From JABSOG01 sp965277695 (GTDB lineage: Bacteria > Pseudomonadota > Gammaproteobacteria > Enterobacterales > Alteromonadaceae), in contig CBDIDQ010000017.1 in assembly GCA_965277695.1 (NCBI GenBank), forward strand, positions 62,001 to 126,000: a DNA stretch of 64,000 bases. Direction: 5' to 3'. Position 1 is the stretch's first letter. The number at the start of each line of letters is the position of its first letter. Below, piece by piece: positions 1 through 7,521 of this stretch. The notes under the pieces were generated by a model. That model was given only the letters and a program-made list of their open reading frames with translations, had not been told where the DNA came from and did no database searches. The translations under genes and the position numbers were made by a program.

Positions 1-3000
1 CCCGGCACCGACAGTTTCAGTTATCAATTGACCGACAATGAAGGGTTAACATCATCAGTCACTACGGTGAGTTTGGGGCAAACTGCGGTCAACGAGCCAC
101 CACTGGCCAATGAAGACAGAATACAAACTGATGAAGATCAATTCGTTATTATTGATGTGCTAGCCAATGACAGCGATTTAGATGGTTTACTTATCAAAAC
201 GTCAATGCTGATCACCACCGCACCGCTGCATGGTAGTGCCAGCATTAGACAATCTGACGGCACTATTTTCTACCAACCTACCGCGCATTTCAGCGGCACA
301 GACAGCCTTATTTATCAAGTCAGTGATGACAAAGGCGCATCAACCTCAGCCACGGTTAAAATTCAAATCAACAGTATCAATGACCTCCCAGTAGCGGTCA
401 GTCAAACCCTTAGTGTTAATGAAGATAATGCGCTGGCAATTATATTAACTGGTGGTGATTTTGATGCTGACCCACTGGCATATATGCTTGATCGCCACCC
501 GGCTAACGGCCAGTTAACCGGGGTACCGCCTAATCTGAGCTATCAAGCCAACGAAAACTTTAATGGTAGCGACAACTTCACCTTTTGGGTCAATGATGGT
601 AGCGAGGATTCAGCAGTTGCGACCATCAGCATCACAGTGGTGGCACAAAACGATACCCCAGTGGCTGACTTGCAAACTCTCACGCTAAACGAAGATCAGA
701 GCCTCAATATTGGTCTCAGTGGTAGTGATATTGATAACGACACCCTAACTTATCGCGTCACCAACAACCCAGTCAATGGTCAATTAACCGGACAGCTGCC
801 CAATCTCATTTATAGCCCTAATGCCAATTACAATGGTAGTGACAATTTCACTTTTGTCGTCAACGACGGCACCCTCGACTCCGCAGAAGCCACGATATCG
901 CTCACCATAGTGGCACAAAATGATGCACCGATTGCCGATGCACAATCGCTGACATTACTGGAAGACAATCAGCTTGATATTGTGCTCACGGGCAGCGACA
1001 ACGACAGCGCAACACTGAGTTATCTGATCGTTGACAGTCCAAGCTCGGGTCAACTGGTTGGTAACGCGCCCAATTTACGTTACGTGCCAAATACAGACTT
1101 TAATGGCACTGACCAGTTCAGTTTCAAAATCAATGATGAGTTAGTGGATTCAAATACCGTTATTGTCAGCTTAACCATTACCGCACAAAACGATGCCCCT
1201 ATTGCTGATGCCAGAACCATCGATGTGCCCGAAGATTTATCATTCCCCATCACCTTAAGCGGCCATGACCTTGATGGTGATAGCATCACCTTTGCGACAC
1301 TCACCAATCCAGTCAACGGCACCCTATCCGGGCTAGCACCAAACTTGATTTACACCCCACAAAGCAACTTCAACGGTGAGGACAGTTTTACCTTCCAAGC
1401 CAGTGATGCCAGCCTCAGCTCGGCCCCTGCGACCATTAATATCAGCGTAACACCAGTGAATGATCCACCTGTGGCAGTTGATGATACCTTTGCTCATGAC
1501 AGTAGCTTACCCGTGACCATTGACCCGTTAGTGAATGATACCGATATAGATGGTGACACCCTGAGCATTATCGGTGCCAGCGCCAGCATTGGCAGTGTGA
1601 GCTTTAGCGACAGTCAAATCACCTATTCACCGGTTGATGGATTTATTGGTTCGGCGGTGATTGAATACACCGTTTCAGATGGTCAAGGCAGCACTGATAA
1701 CGCATTGGTTATGGTGGATATTAGCGCCGCAGGTGGTAGCGGCGGCAACCTCGCCACTATCACAGTACCAGGCGATATCGACATTGATGCTGATGGGCTA
1801 TTAACCACAGTTAATCCGGGTATTGCCTCTGCAACAGACCGTTTTGGCAAGCGCTTGAAAGTCAGCCGAGTTAACCCTGACAACCACTTTAAACCGGGTG
1901 TTAACACGGTGTTGTGGCAAGTGAGCAATGCCAAAAACCTAACCATTCAAGCCAGCCAATTAGTCAGAGTCAAACCGCTGATTTCATTAGATAATAATCA
2001 AATCACCCGCGAAGGTGCGAGCGTAACCATAGGTGTCCATCTCAACGGCCCATCACCGAGCTATCCGCTGTCTATTCCCTACACTGTCGGCGGCACTGCT
2101 GATGCCAGAAGTGAGGGTGAGGGTGAAGGTAAGAGTAAGGGTGACCATAATCTCACAGACGGTGAGATCATCATCGAATCTGGCATCACTGGCGTTATTC
2201 ACTTCAATGTGTTTGCCGATGACCTCTCAGAGGGTGAAGAAACAATCACGATTAGTCTAAATGACGACATCAATCGAGGCAATCAAGCGACTCATACAGT
2301 GACCATTAGCGAAGAAAATATTGCACCAAAAGTCAGCCTGACAGTCACCCAAGCAGAGCAACAAAACCGGGTAGTCAATCGTAAAAGCGGTTTAGTCGTA
2401 GTCAATGCAAAAGCGCGACACCCCAACCCTGACAAGCAATATCATTATCAATGGAGTAATCGCGAAGAACTACTCAACGACCTTGATGAAACAGCCACCA
2501 GTTACAGCTTCGACCCGGCAGAATTACCACTGGGTCTTTATCATCTGCAACTCACTGCGCTCGACAATGATGACAGCCAATATCAAGCTAGCCATGAAAT
2601 AGTGATCAAAGTCGAAGCCGCAGCCGTTAAGCTGAGCAGCCAAGACAGTGATGGCGACGGTATAGCCGACAATATCGAAGGTTCAGCAGATACCGACAAT
2701 GACGGCATTGCCAACTATCTTGATGCCATACCCGCTTGTAACGTGATGTCTGGCAGTCTTAACACTAGCAATCGTTTCTTGATTGAAGGTCAGCCCGGCA
2801 TTTGCCTGCAACTCGGCGAAAACGCATTAAATCAAGCCACCGCCAGCCCGAGAATCACCGTGATTTCAAACAACAACCTTGTTAGTCAACTGTTTGATTT
2901 TACCGCCGATCAACTACCGATTACAGGTCACAGTTATCAAATTGTGCTGCCACAAAACCAAGCCATTGCTACCAATGCAATCTATCGCATTCAACACCGC

Positions 3001-3237
3001 TCAGGCGAAAGTGCTGATTTTGTTGAGAATGCCGACAACCGCTTAATGTCGACCGCAGGTGAACCCGGTTATTGCCCACCACCGGGTGACAGCCGCTGGC
3101 AATCCGGCCTGACCGCTGGCCACTGGTGTGTACAATTACAACTTAATGATGGTGGTCCTAACGATATTGATGCTGCCGCTAATCGGGTGATTATGGCTCC
3201 GGGTGGGTTATCGATATCGCCAGCGAACGAGGAATAA
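1..3237 (+). CDS. Giant cadherin-like repeat surface protein, 5' end missing
   Basis: The reading frame is open from the first base, so the gene enters from the left and only its C-terminal 1078 residues are present. The visible part begins with cadherin-like/tandem-95 repeats of about 90 residues; starts recur at NxxPVA/NDxPxA motifs near residues 31, 128, 217, 307, 397 and 486. A Calx-beta domain follows (about 660-770) carrying a short Gly-Glu/Gly-Lys expansion, then a calcium-binding thrombospondin type 3-like stretch (DSDGDGIADN, about 882-911). The C-terminal 150 residues resemble the 'choice-of-anchor U' domain (CPPPGDSRW, DGGPNDID, PGGLSI). Such proteins are exported adhesins or envelope proteins. 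Oddly, no GlyGly-CTERM, LPXTG or hydrophobic anchor follows; the protein stops at PANEE. Family assignment is firm; function as an adhesin is inferred. Confidence 0.85.
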   Translation, partial: PGTDSFSYQLTDNEGLTSSVTTVSLGQTAVNEPPLANEDRIQTDEDQFVIIDVLANDSDLDGLLIKTSMLITTAPLHGSASIRQSDGTIFYQPTAHFSGTDSLIYQVSDDKGASTSATVKIQINSINDLPVAVSQTLSVNEDNALAIILTGGDFDADPLAYMLDRHPANGQLTGVPPNLSYQANENFNGSDNFTFWVNDGSEDSAVATISITVVAQNDTPVADLQTLTLNEDQSLNIGLSGSDIDNDTLTYRVTNNPVNGQLTGQLPNLIYSPNANYNGSDNFTFVVNDGTLDSAEATISLTIVAQNDAPIADAQSLTLLEDNQLDIVLTGSDNDSATLSYLIVDSPSSGQLVGNAPNLRYVPNTDFNGTDQFSFKINDELVDSNTVIVSLTITAQNDAPIADARTIDVPEDLSFPITLSGHDLDGDSITFATLTNPVNGTLSGLAPNLIYTPQSNFNGEDSFTFQASDASLSSAPATINISVTPVNDPPVAVDDTFAHDSSLPVTIDPLVNDTDIDGDTLSIIGASASIGSVSFSDSQITYSPVDGFIGSAVIEYTVSDGQGSTDNALVMVDISAAGGSGGNLATITVPGDIDIDADGLLTTVNPGIASATDRFGKRLKVSRVNPDNHFKPGVNTVLWQVSNAKNLTIQASQLVRVKPLISLDNNQITREGASVTIGVHLNGPSPSYPLSIPYTVGGTADARSEGEGEGKSKGDHNLTDGEIIIESGITGVIHFNVFADDLSEGEETITISLNDDINRGNQATHTVTISEENIAPKVSLTVTQAEQQNRVVNRKSGLVVVNAKARHPNPDKQYHYQWSNREELLNDLDETATSYSFDPAELPLGLYHLQLTALDNDDSQYQASHEIVIKVEAAAVKLSSQDSDGDGIADNIEGSADTDNDGIANYLDAIPACNVMSGSLNTSNRFLIEGQPGICLQLGENALNQATASPRITVISNNNLVSQLFDFTADQLPITGHSYQIVLPQNQAIATNAIYRIQHRSGESADFVENADNRLMSTAGEPGYCPPPGDSRWQSGLTAGHWCVQLQLNDGGPNDIDAAANRVIMAPGGLSISPANEE

Positions 3238-3263
3238 AACGCCGGGTTACGCTCTGGGTTACG

Positions 3264-4094
3264 CTAATAAATAATTCTTCTGTGTGGCTGATTATCGTTT
3301 TTAATCAGGTAACGAAAGGATGAGTCAAACAACTCATCTTGAAACAAGCAGCAGTCGAGTGATGCAATAAATGGATTTAGTTCCAGCAAAACCACCTTTA
3401 GCAAACCCTGCTCATTATGGGTAAAATCAGCGGTCAGAAAAACATCGACAACTATATCTTCAACAACACCTTCAACAACGTTTTCAGCAAAACCGGCAGA
3501 CAAAAGTGGCGAAATGTGACTAATAAAATGCTCAATACTGGGCTTAATCATTACCACGTTTTGCTCAAACTGATGATCAACCGCAATTTGGCAATCGTAT
3601 TGAGAAATCCCAACCAGCTTGCCCTTTTGGATAAAACAACGAAATTCGTACAGCGGATCTATCTGACGCCATTCTCGAATAAAAATACTGGGGGAATAGT
3701 TATTTTGCAGCGCGAGTTTAAGATCATAAATGATTCTTGCAGATCCTGATGCCAGCATTTTTAGCGCTGACATTTTGTCAGATACCCGCAAGCCGCGCGA
3801 TAGTGCATAAAAGGAATCTTTTGCGCTACGGGAGCCTAATCTGACAAAACCCTCGTTGCCAAAATATTGAATGTTGTCAGCTAGTTTATCACCCAGCTCA
3901 TCCAGCACTTTAGCTTCAGCTTTTAAGTCAAGCCTCAGATCTCCGGCCAGAAACTGCTGATTTATCCGGATAAGCGCATAAATCTCATCCCTTTTGAGCA
4001 CAATCGCTTTTTGTTGCAGTGAAAACGGATATAACGCTGTCGGCCAGTTTTCAATATACGTAGGGGCAACTGAGTTAAAGTAATCGGTAGCCAT
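3264..4094 (-). CDS. CDC123/D123-like ATP-grasp family protein
   Basis: This 276-residue protein matches the D123/CDC123 family by the motif FVRLGSRSAKDS (about 82-93), by IREWRQIDPLYEFRCFIQ followed by GISQYD (about 140-167), and by the acidic LLELNPF motif near residue 240, expected to bind metal-nucleotide. CDC123 is an atypical ATP-grasp protein; the eukaryotic form assembles eIF2, and bacterial relatives are predicted to make ATP-dependent peptide or protein ligations, sometimes in conflict loci. The gene lies 17 bp after the SUKH immunity gene on the same strand, so it is probably the last gene of the toxin operon. A role in modifying or neutralising the toxin, or in tagging its target, is inference. 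It converges on the cadherin-like gene with 26 bp between them and no clear terminator. Confidence 0.8.
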   Translation of the reverse strand: MATDYFNSVAPTYIENWPTALYPFSLQQKAIVLKRDEIYALIRINQQFLAGDLRLDLKAEAKVLDELGDKLADNIQYFGNEGFVRLGSRSAKDSFYALSRGLRVSDKMSALKMLASGSARIIYDLKLALQNNYSPSIFIREWRQIDPLYEFRCFIQKGKLVGISQYDCQIAVDHQFEQNVVMIKPSIEHFISHISPLLSAGFAENVVEGVVEDIVVDVFLTADFTHNEQGLLKVVLLELNPFIASLDCCLFQDELFDSSFRYLIKNDNQPHRRIIY

Positions 4095-4111
4095 AGCTAG
4101 ATAACGGTCCG

Positions 4112-4606
4112 CTACCCTTCGTATAATCCATCTAAAAACGCCGACAGAGTATTGGCGACAAACCCCACATTATAATAATCAGGTAATGATTCATCATCTT
4201 CGTCTTTTTCATATTCGCCATGCCAGTAAAATATTTGTCCTAAATTACTTTCTCCAATGCCGATTAAAATTAAACTACGGCCTGAGTTTTGTCCGATTGC
4301 TAATGTATCGGCGGGGATTCTGTCGTTATAGCCGATGGTATTAGCTTCGATCAAATTCATACCATCATCATCATAAATGGAAAACATACCATCAAGCATG
4401 TCAACATCCTCACCGTCAGCCCATTCTTGCTCTGCCCATTTAATATTAAAAAGGTCCGGTCTAATACGTCCCCCATTATTAACCAACAGAAAGTCAATAT
4501 AACTTTGCGGCAACGTTTTACCCAGTTTTTCACTCAGCTTTCTCTGCGCCTCTAGAATTTCATTTAATGTAAGTGCTGCTTCAGTATCAAATACTTCGTA
4601 TGACAT
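4112..4606 (-). CDS. SUKH (SMI1/KNR4) family immunity protein
   Basis: The 164-residue protein begins with an alpha-helical segment ending in LGKTLPQSYIDFLLVNNGG, the hallmark N-terminal motif of SMI1/KNR4 (SUKH-1) proteins, and continues with the expected beta-rich body (LAIGQNSGRSLILIGIG, GQIFYWHGEY) and the C-terminal helix VANTLSAFLDGLYEG. It has no signal peptide and is very acidic, as is usual for immunity proteins that bind basic nuclease toxins in the cytoplasm. It lies 42 bp downstream of the WHH nuclease gene, and SUKH proteins are the commonest immunity partners of HNH/Endo VII-fold toxins, so it is most likely the cognate antidote. The pairing rests on position and family knowledge. 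Confidence 0.88.
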   Translation of the reverse strand: MSYEVFDTEAALTLNEILEAQRKLSEKLGKTLPQSYIDFLLVNNGGRIRPDLFNIKWAEQEWADGEDVDMLDGMFSIYDDDGMNLIEANTIGYNDRIPADTLAIGQNSGRSLILIGIGESNLGQIFYWHGEYEKDEDDESLPDYYNVGFVANTLSAFLDGLYEG

Positions 4607-4648
4607 AATGAGTTTTCTAACCTTATTTTTAGTTCAAGTTTAAATTTA

Positions 4649-5512
4649 TCAATAACCCGGATCTTGCTTCAATGACTTAGTAATTGAAGCGCCCCCCGTA
4701 TGTGAGATCTTGCCATTTAGATGTTTCGATACCAGTTCCATGGTGACACCATCCTGATGATGGTGCCAGATCATACCTTTAGGTGGGTACCAATTATCAT
4801 CGTTTAATTGTTTTCTTACGGCATCTGTGGCCGTTTTGCGATCATTGAAATCCCCTTTCATTTTAATTTCAACCCTGTGTGTAGCATGAGGAGTGAAATT
4901 TGGATAACCCTCTTTAAACGTAACAGGTTTTCCCTTAGTGGCTTTCAACACAGCTTTACCCTTATCGGTTGTTGGATCCGGGTACCAATCTGAATTGCCG
5001 CGCTCCCCACCTTCCCAACTTCCGCTACTCCCCTCTTTTGGTGATTTTGTCGAAAATCGATTACCACCGGGCATTTTACAAGGAACACATTTTTTCGCGG
5101 CAGATATTTTTTTCGCTTGCTCAACGGCTCGTTGGGCGCGAACTTTGGCCGAAAAAAACTTTCGAGACCCGAGTTGCAGTGCTTTGGTCTTAGCAACAGC
5201 GTTTATTGATGTTTGAATTGTTTCCTTAAGCGCTGCCATTTTCTTGGCAAGACGGGCTCCCTTAGCGGTTTTCGCTAGCGCATCACCAGCATAAGGCACA
5301 GCCGAAATCAATGAAAGTCCTGCTCCAATAAAATCACCACGAAATGCACTTAACCCCGCCCCAAGCACATCCGATATCGGTGTTGGATCGGCGATACCAG
5401 CGACATCCAAAGCGGCCTGAGTCAAGTCCAGCGCCAGTTCATCATTTAATTTAGCCAGTTTGGCTTCTTCTTTAGCAAGTTGAGCGGTTTGTTGTTTTTC
5501 GATTGCGCCCAT
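4649..5512 (-). CDS. Polymorphic toxin with HNH/Endo VII-fold WHH nuclease domain
   Basis: This protein has 287 residues. After a short coiled N-terminus there is a pretoxin-like segment (about 40-105: IADPTPISDVLGAGLSAFRGDF, then a Gly/Ala-rich VPYAGDALAKTAKGARLAKK) of the sort found just upstream of toxin domains in Rhs- and T6SS-type effectors. The C-terminal 75 residues form the WHH nuclease: THRVEIKMKGDFNDRK, then GMIWHHHQDG-TMELV and a late HTGG. The WHH histidines are the metal-binding and catalytic residues of this branch of the HNH/Endo VII superfamily, so the expected activity is DNA cleavage. No PAAR, Rhs, VgrG or signal sequence is visible, so the delivery route is unclear; the gene just upstream may encode an adaptor. 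AGGAG lies about 12 nt before the ATG, within the end of that gene. Confidence 0.85.
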   Translation of the reverse strand: MGAIEKQQTAQLAKEEAKLAKLNDELALDLTQAALDVAGIADPTPISDVLGAGLSAFRGDFIGAGLSLISAVPYAGDALAKTAKGARLAKKMAALKETIQTSINAVAKTKALQLGSRKFFSAKVRAQRAVEQAKKISAAKKCVPCKMPGGNRFSTKSPKEGSSGSWEGGERGNSDWYPDPTTDKGKAVLKATKGKPVTFKEGYPNFTPHATHRVEIKMKGDFNDRKTATDAVRKQLNDDNWYPPKGMIWHHHQDGVTMELVSKHLNGKISHTGGASITKSLKQDPGY

Positions 5513-5514
5513 AA

Positions 5515-5925
5515 CTATTCGCTCCTAGCTGCTTTTAAAACACTAGGAAGCCAGTGATCAGAATCATAGTTCAATTCTGCCTCAGACCACGCGGCTTCTG
5601 ACACTTGTGCAAACAGTTGATCAAATTTATCTTCGGGCGCAATTGATGCATCCGTTAGTACCTTGCGAATATCACTTTGAAAATCAAAATTGGGCGCGAT
5701 TTCAAACATCAGGGTCACAAACGCGGCAATATCTTCGTCACTTTCCAGACCATAAGATCTGGCTTTATTAATACCGTTTTCGACCATATCTTGAAGTCCG
5801 TCCTCGGGAAGCCTTTCAACGAGCTCGGGAACGTTTTCAAGCAAATTTTCACAAATAGATATGATGAATTTGGCTTTGTCACTTTGCAGATATTGTTGCA
5901 TTTGTTGTTTTTTTATCGAAATCAC
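5515..5925 (-). CDS. Small helical protein encoded upstream of the WHH toxin
   Basis: This 136-residue acidic, all-helical protein has no signal peptide and no transmembrane segment. The centre reads NGINKARSYGLESDEDIAAFVTLMFEIAPNFD, a pattern (RSYG, a D/E cluster, LM, PxFD) that I associate with small proteins encoded next to T6SS or PAAR-linked effectors, but I cannot give a family name. Its stop is 2 bp from the toxin start and the toxin ribosome site lies inside its 3' end, so the two are translationally coupled. A chaperone or adaptor for loading the toxin is the best guess from position; a second immunity protein is an alternative. Confidence 0.6.
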   Translation of the reverse strand: MISIKKQQMQQYLQSDKAKFIISICENLLENVPELVERLPEDGLQDMVENGINKARSYGLESDEDIAAFVTLMFEIAPNFDFQSDIRKVLTDASIAPEDKFDQLFAQVSEAAWSEAELNYDSDHWLPSVLKAARSE

Positions 5926-6066
5926 TATGCTTTTTTCCCAGAGTAAAAATTTGACAGGAAAGGGTAATCGTTAACCTTTTAATAATCAATGTAAACAGGA
6001 AAATAAACGTTTTTTCAAGAGCAGTGAATATAACCATTCAGCGTAATTAATGACTCTGTGGATAAA

Positions 6067-6094
6067 CAGCACTTAATTGACAGCACTTAATTGA
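6067..6094. repeat. Perfect tandem duplication, 14 bp x 2
   Basis: CAGCACTTAATTGA occurs twice without a mismatch, head to tail, in the 249-bp gap between the toxin operon start and the small exported protein gene. Apart from this and AT-rich DNA that may hold the toxin operon promoter, nothing else is visible in this gap. Confidence 0.8.
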
Positions 6095-6174
6095 CCGCAA
6101 TCAATTAATAAGGTGTTACCAAAGCACGATAAAAGAAAGAGTGATTAACCCCCTCCAAATTCAATCTTATTCGT

Positions 6175-6522
6175 TTACATCACATTAATAAAAGTAACCT
6201 GACAGGTATCATCTACTGGTCTTAACGTATCATCGACAGCAATACTTACAGGTTGATTCTGGGCCATTGCTGAGAGCAAAATTGAAATAAGATGTGAGTC
6301 AACTTTTTGTATATCAGCTGAAGTTGTCCGGCAGCTAGAACTTCCCCAACTTCCTGCGGTTAAGTAAAGCCTAATAATATCTTGAGAGGATGGAGCTGAG
6401 GGCCTTTGCGCTCCAATTGACAGCATGGTATTAATCGTTACGTTAGATCTTACATATTCGGCCGACAATGCATCACTACAAAAAATACAGGCCATCATAG
6501 TGATTATAAATTTATACGACAT
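6175..6522 (-). CDS. Small exported protein of unknown function
   Basis: The 115-residue product starts with a clear signal peptide (about 1-21, MSYKFIITMMACIFCSDALSA), so the mature protein is about 94 residues and periplasmic or secreted. Two cysteines (GSSSC near 61 and DTC near 107) could form a disulfide. The mature part has the pattern IIRLYL, GSWG, C, then SHLISILLSAMAQNQPVSIAVDD and a C-terminal CQVTFINV. The same layout (hydrophobic strand, Cys, LLLTAYxxQ helix, Cys, terminal strand) is encoded by the fragment at 7153-7374, so the two look paralogous. GGGA lies about 10 nt before the ATG. No known function can be assigned. Confidence 0.6.
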   Translation of the reverse strand: MSYKFIITMMACIFCSDALSAEYVRSNVTINTMLSIGAQRPSAPSSQDIIRLYLTAGSWGSSSCRTTSADIQKVDSHLISILLSAMAQNQPVSIAVDDTLRPVDDTCQVTFINVM

Positions 6523-6725
6523 TAGGTTTTCCCTTTCGAAACTCGACCCTTATGAACATCACAGTGACATCAATTTTAGCCGAATCAATAATATTAAATA
6601 TGAAGACTTATTCTCTATTATTTTCATTCGGTTACCAAGTCATTTAAGATTTAACGGTGAACTTTTAACGTCCTTTATTCGAAAATAACTGACCTTGAAT
6701 CAATAATGGTATGAAAGCCACCACT
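6523..6725. other. Intergenic DNA with no recognised feature
   Basis: This 203-bp AT-rich stretch probably carries the promoter of the minus-strand small exported protein gene. No conserved element or credible gene was seen. It runs into hairpin repeat copy A at its right end. Confidence 0.4.
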
Positions 6726-6831
6726 CAAACAGGCTAACAATTGATAATCAAAAAACGTGATAGTCCGACATCTCGGTGAATTCGCGTCTACGCCGTACCA
6801 GCTCTGCCATAGACGAGGTTTCAACCTCGTC
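6726..6831. repeat. Dispersed hairpin repeat, copy A
   Basis: From CAAACAGG onward this stretch matches 18876-18976 over about 95 bp, including ACAATTGATAATCAAAAAA, CGGTGAATTCGCGTCTACG and GGTTTCAAC. Copy A ends in a perfect 9-bp inverted repeat, GACGAGGTT-TC-AACCTCGTC (6812-6831). It has no coding sense in either copy, so it is a non-coding repeat family, perhaps a non-autonomous element or a terminator-like module. Confidence 0.8.
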
Positions 6832-6904
6832 AATGTTAAGGATAACGGTCATCTTAATTTGCTCCATATAGTCAGAGCCAAAAACCAAGTCAACTAATAA
6901 GATG

Positions 6905-7150
6905 TTAAAAAGCACACCAACCGTCCTTTTCAAGATCAGTAAATATAACATCGTCTAAAGCCACACAACCTTCACTGGTTTGTTTGCACAACATCGTGGG
7001 TCTGCCATCAGCCCCAACCACAGCAAGAATTGGCTTCGCTGAATCTATTTTGACAGAAACAGTATCATTCTGATCAGCATGACTATTAATATTGGAATTG
7101 GCACTGGAATTAGCACTGGAACTACTGCTGAAATAGGAGAAGCAAAGCAA
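6905..7150 (-). CDS. Possible small exported protein or gene remnant
   Basis: An 81-residue frame reads as a Ser/Asn-rich linker followed by a compact segment with two Cys near KQTSEGC and a terminal DGWCAF. It has no ATG; the usable starts are TTG at 7150 or a CTG further upstream, which would add YRPAKPIC and make a plausible signal peptide. No convincing ribosome site is visible. The composition looks protein-like and the Cys pattern fits the small exported proteins nearby, but the region overlaps the 5' side of a broken plus-strand gene. It may be debris. I do not recognise a family. Confidence 0.3.
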   Translation of the reverse strand: MLCFSYFSSSSSANSSANSNINSHADQNDTVSVKIDSAKPILAVVGADGRPTMLCKQTSEGCVALDDVIFTDLEKDGWCAF

Positions 7151-7152
7151 AC

Positions 7153-7374
7153 ATATCGGTTTGGCTGGACGGTACAGATGACATTAGCGATTGCGCTGGC
7201 GGTGCAAGATGGTCTTTACATTCGACCGATGACCTTTATCAGGCAAAGCTATCGTTATTATTAACAGCCTATTCGACACAAGCCGCTATCACCTTGTTTC
7301 ATGCTGCCGGGTGGACCTGTGGTGGTCCACAGAGCAATGCCAATCGGATTTATAGTATTGATGTGCGAAGTTAA
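7153..7374 (+). pseudogene. Remnant of a small exported Cys-containing protein gene
   Basis: In this frame the DNA encodes VWLDGTDDISDCAGGARW, later LSLLLTAYSTQAAITLFHAAGWTC, ending NRIYSIDVRS and TAA at 7372-7374. The layout is that of the intact exported protein at 6175-6522. There is no start codon: the frame is closed by TGA at 7129, and the upstream DNA does not continue the protein in another frame, so the signal peptide and first strand are missing. It is best read as a 5'-truncated paralogue. Confidence 0.5.
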
Positions 7375-7425
7375 CCGCGGTACTGACTTTTCCAAGATAT
7401 ATTGATTTAATCCGCTTTAACTTGA

Positions 7426-7453
7426 GGTATAGTAAATGCCCCTCTGCTATACC
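7426..7453. promoter_or_regulatory. Palindromic site upstream of the amidohydrolase gene
   Basis: GGTATAG (7426-7432) and CTATACC (7447-7453) form a perfect 7-bp inverted repeat with a 14-bp spacer, about 70 bp before the amidohydrolase start. This is the geometry of a dimeric repressor operator. The regulator is unknown and no convincing -35/-10 pair was assigned. Confidence 0.4.
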
Positions 7454-7521
7454 ACATTAGCAGTAAAACTTATAAATCAATAACTTACGACTATTACAAT
7501 GATAATAAAAAGGAAAAACAA

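Noticed and set aside
1080..1946. Antisense frames in the cadherin-like gene
   Set aside because: They are long only because the repeats have regular codon patterns; products show no domain and no start signals.
6748..6951. 67-residue minus-strand reading frame
   Set aside because: Its C-terminal half is encoded by the hairpin repeat that also occurs at 18876-18976, where no such frame exists; it has no ribosome site or recognisable domain.
7079..7264. 61-residue plus-strand frame
   Set aside because: It begins in low-complexity repeats antisense to the minus-strand Ser/Asn linker, and another frame over the same DNA encodes the recognisable exported-protein remnant.
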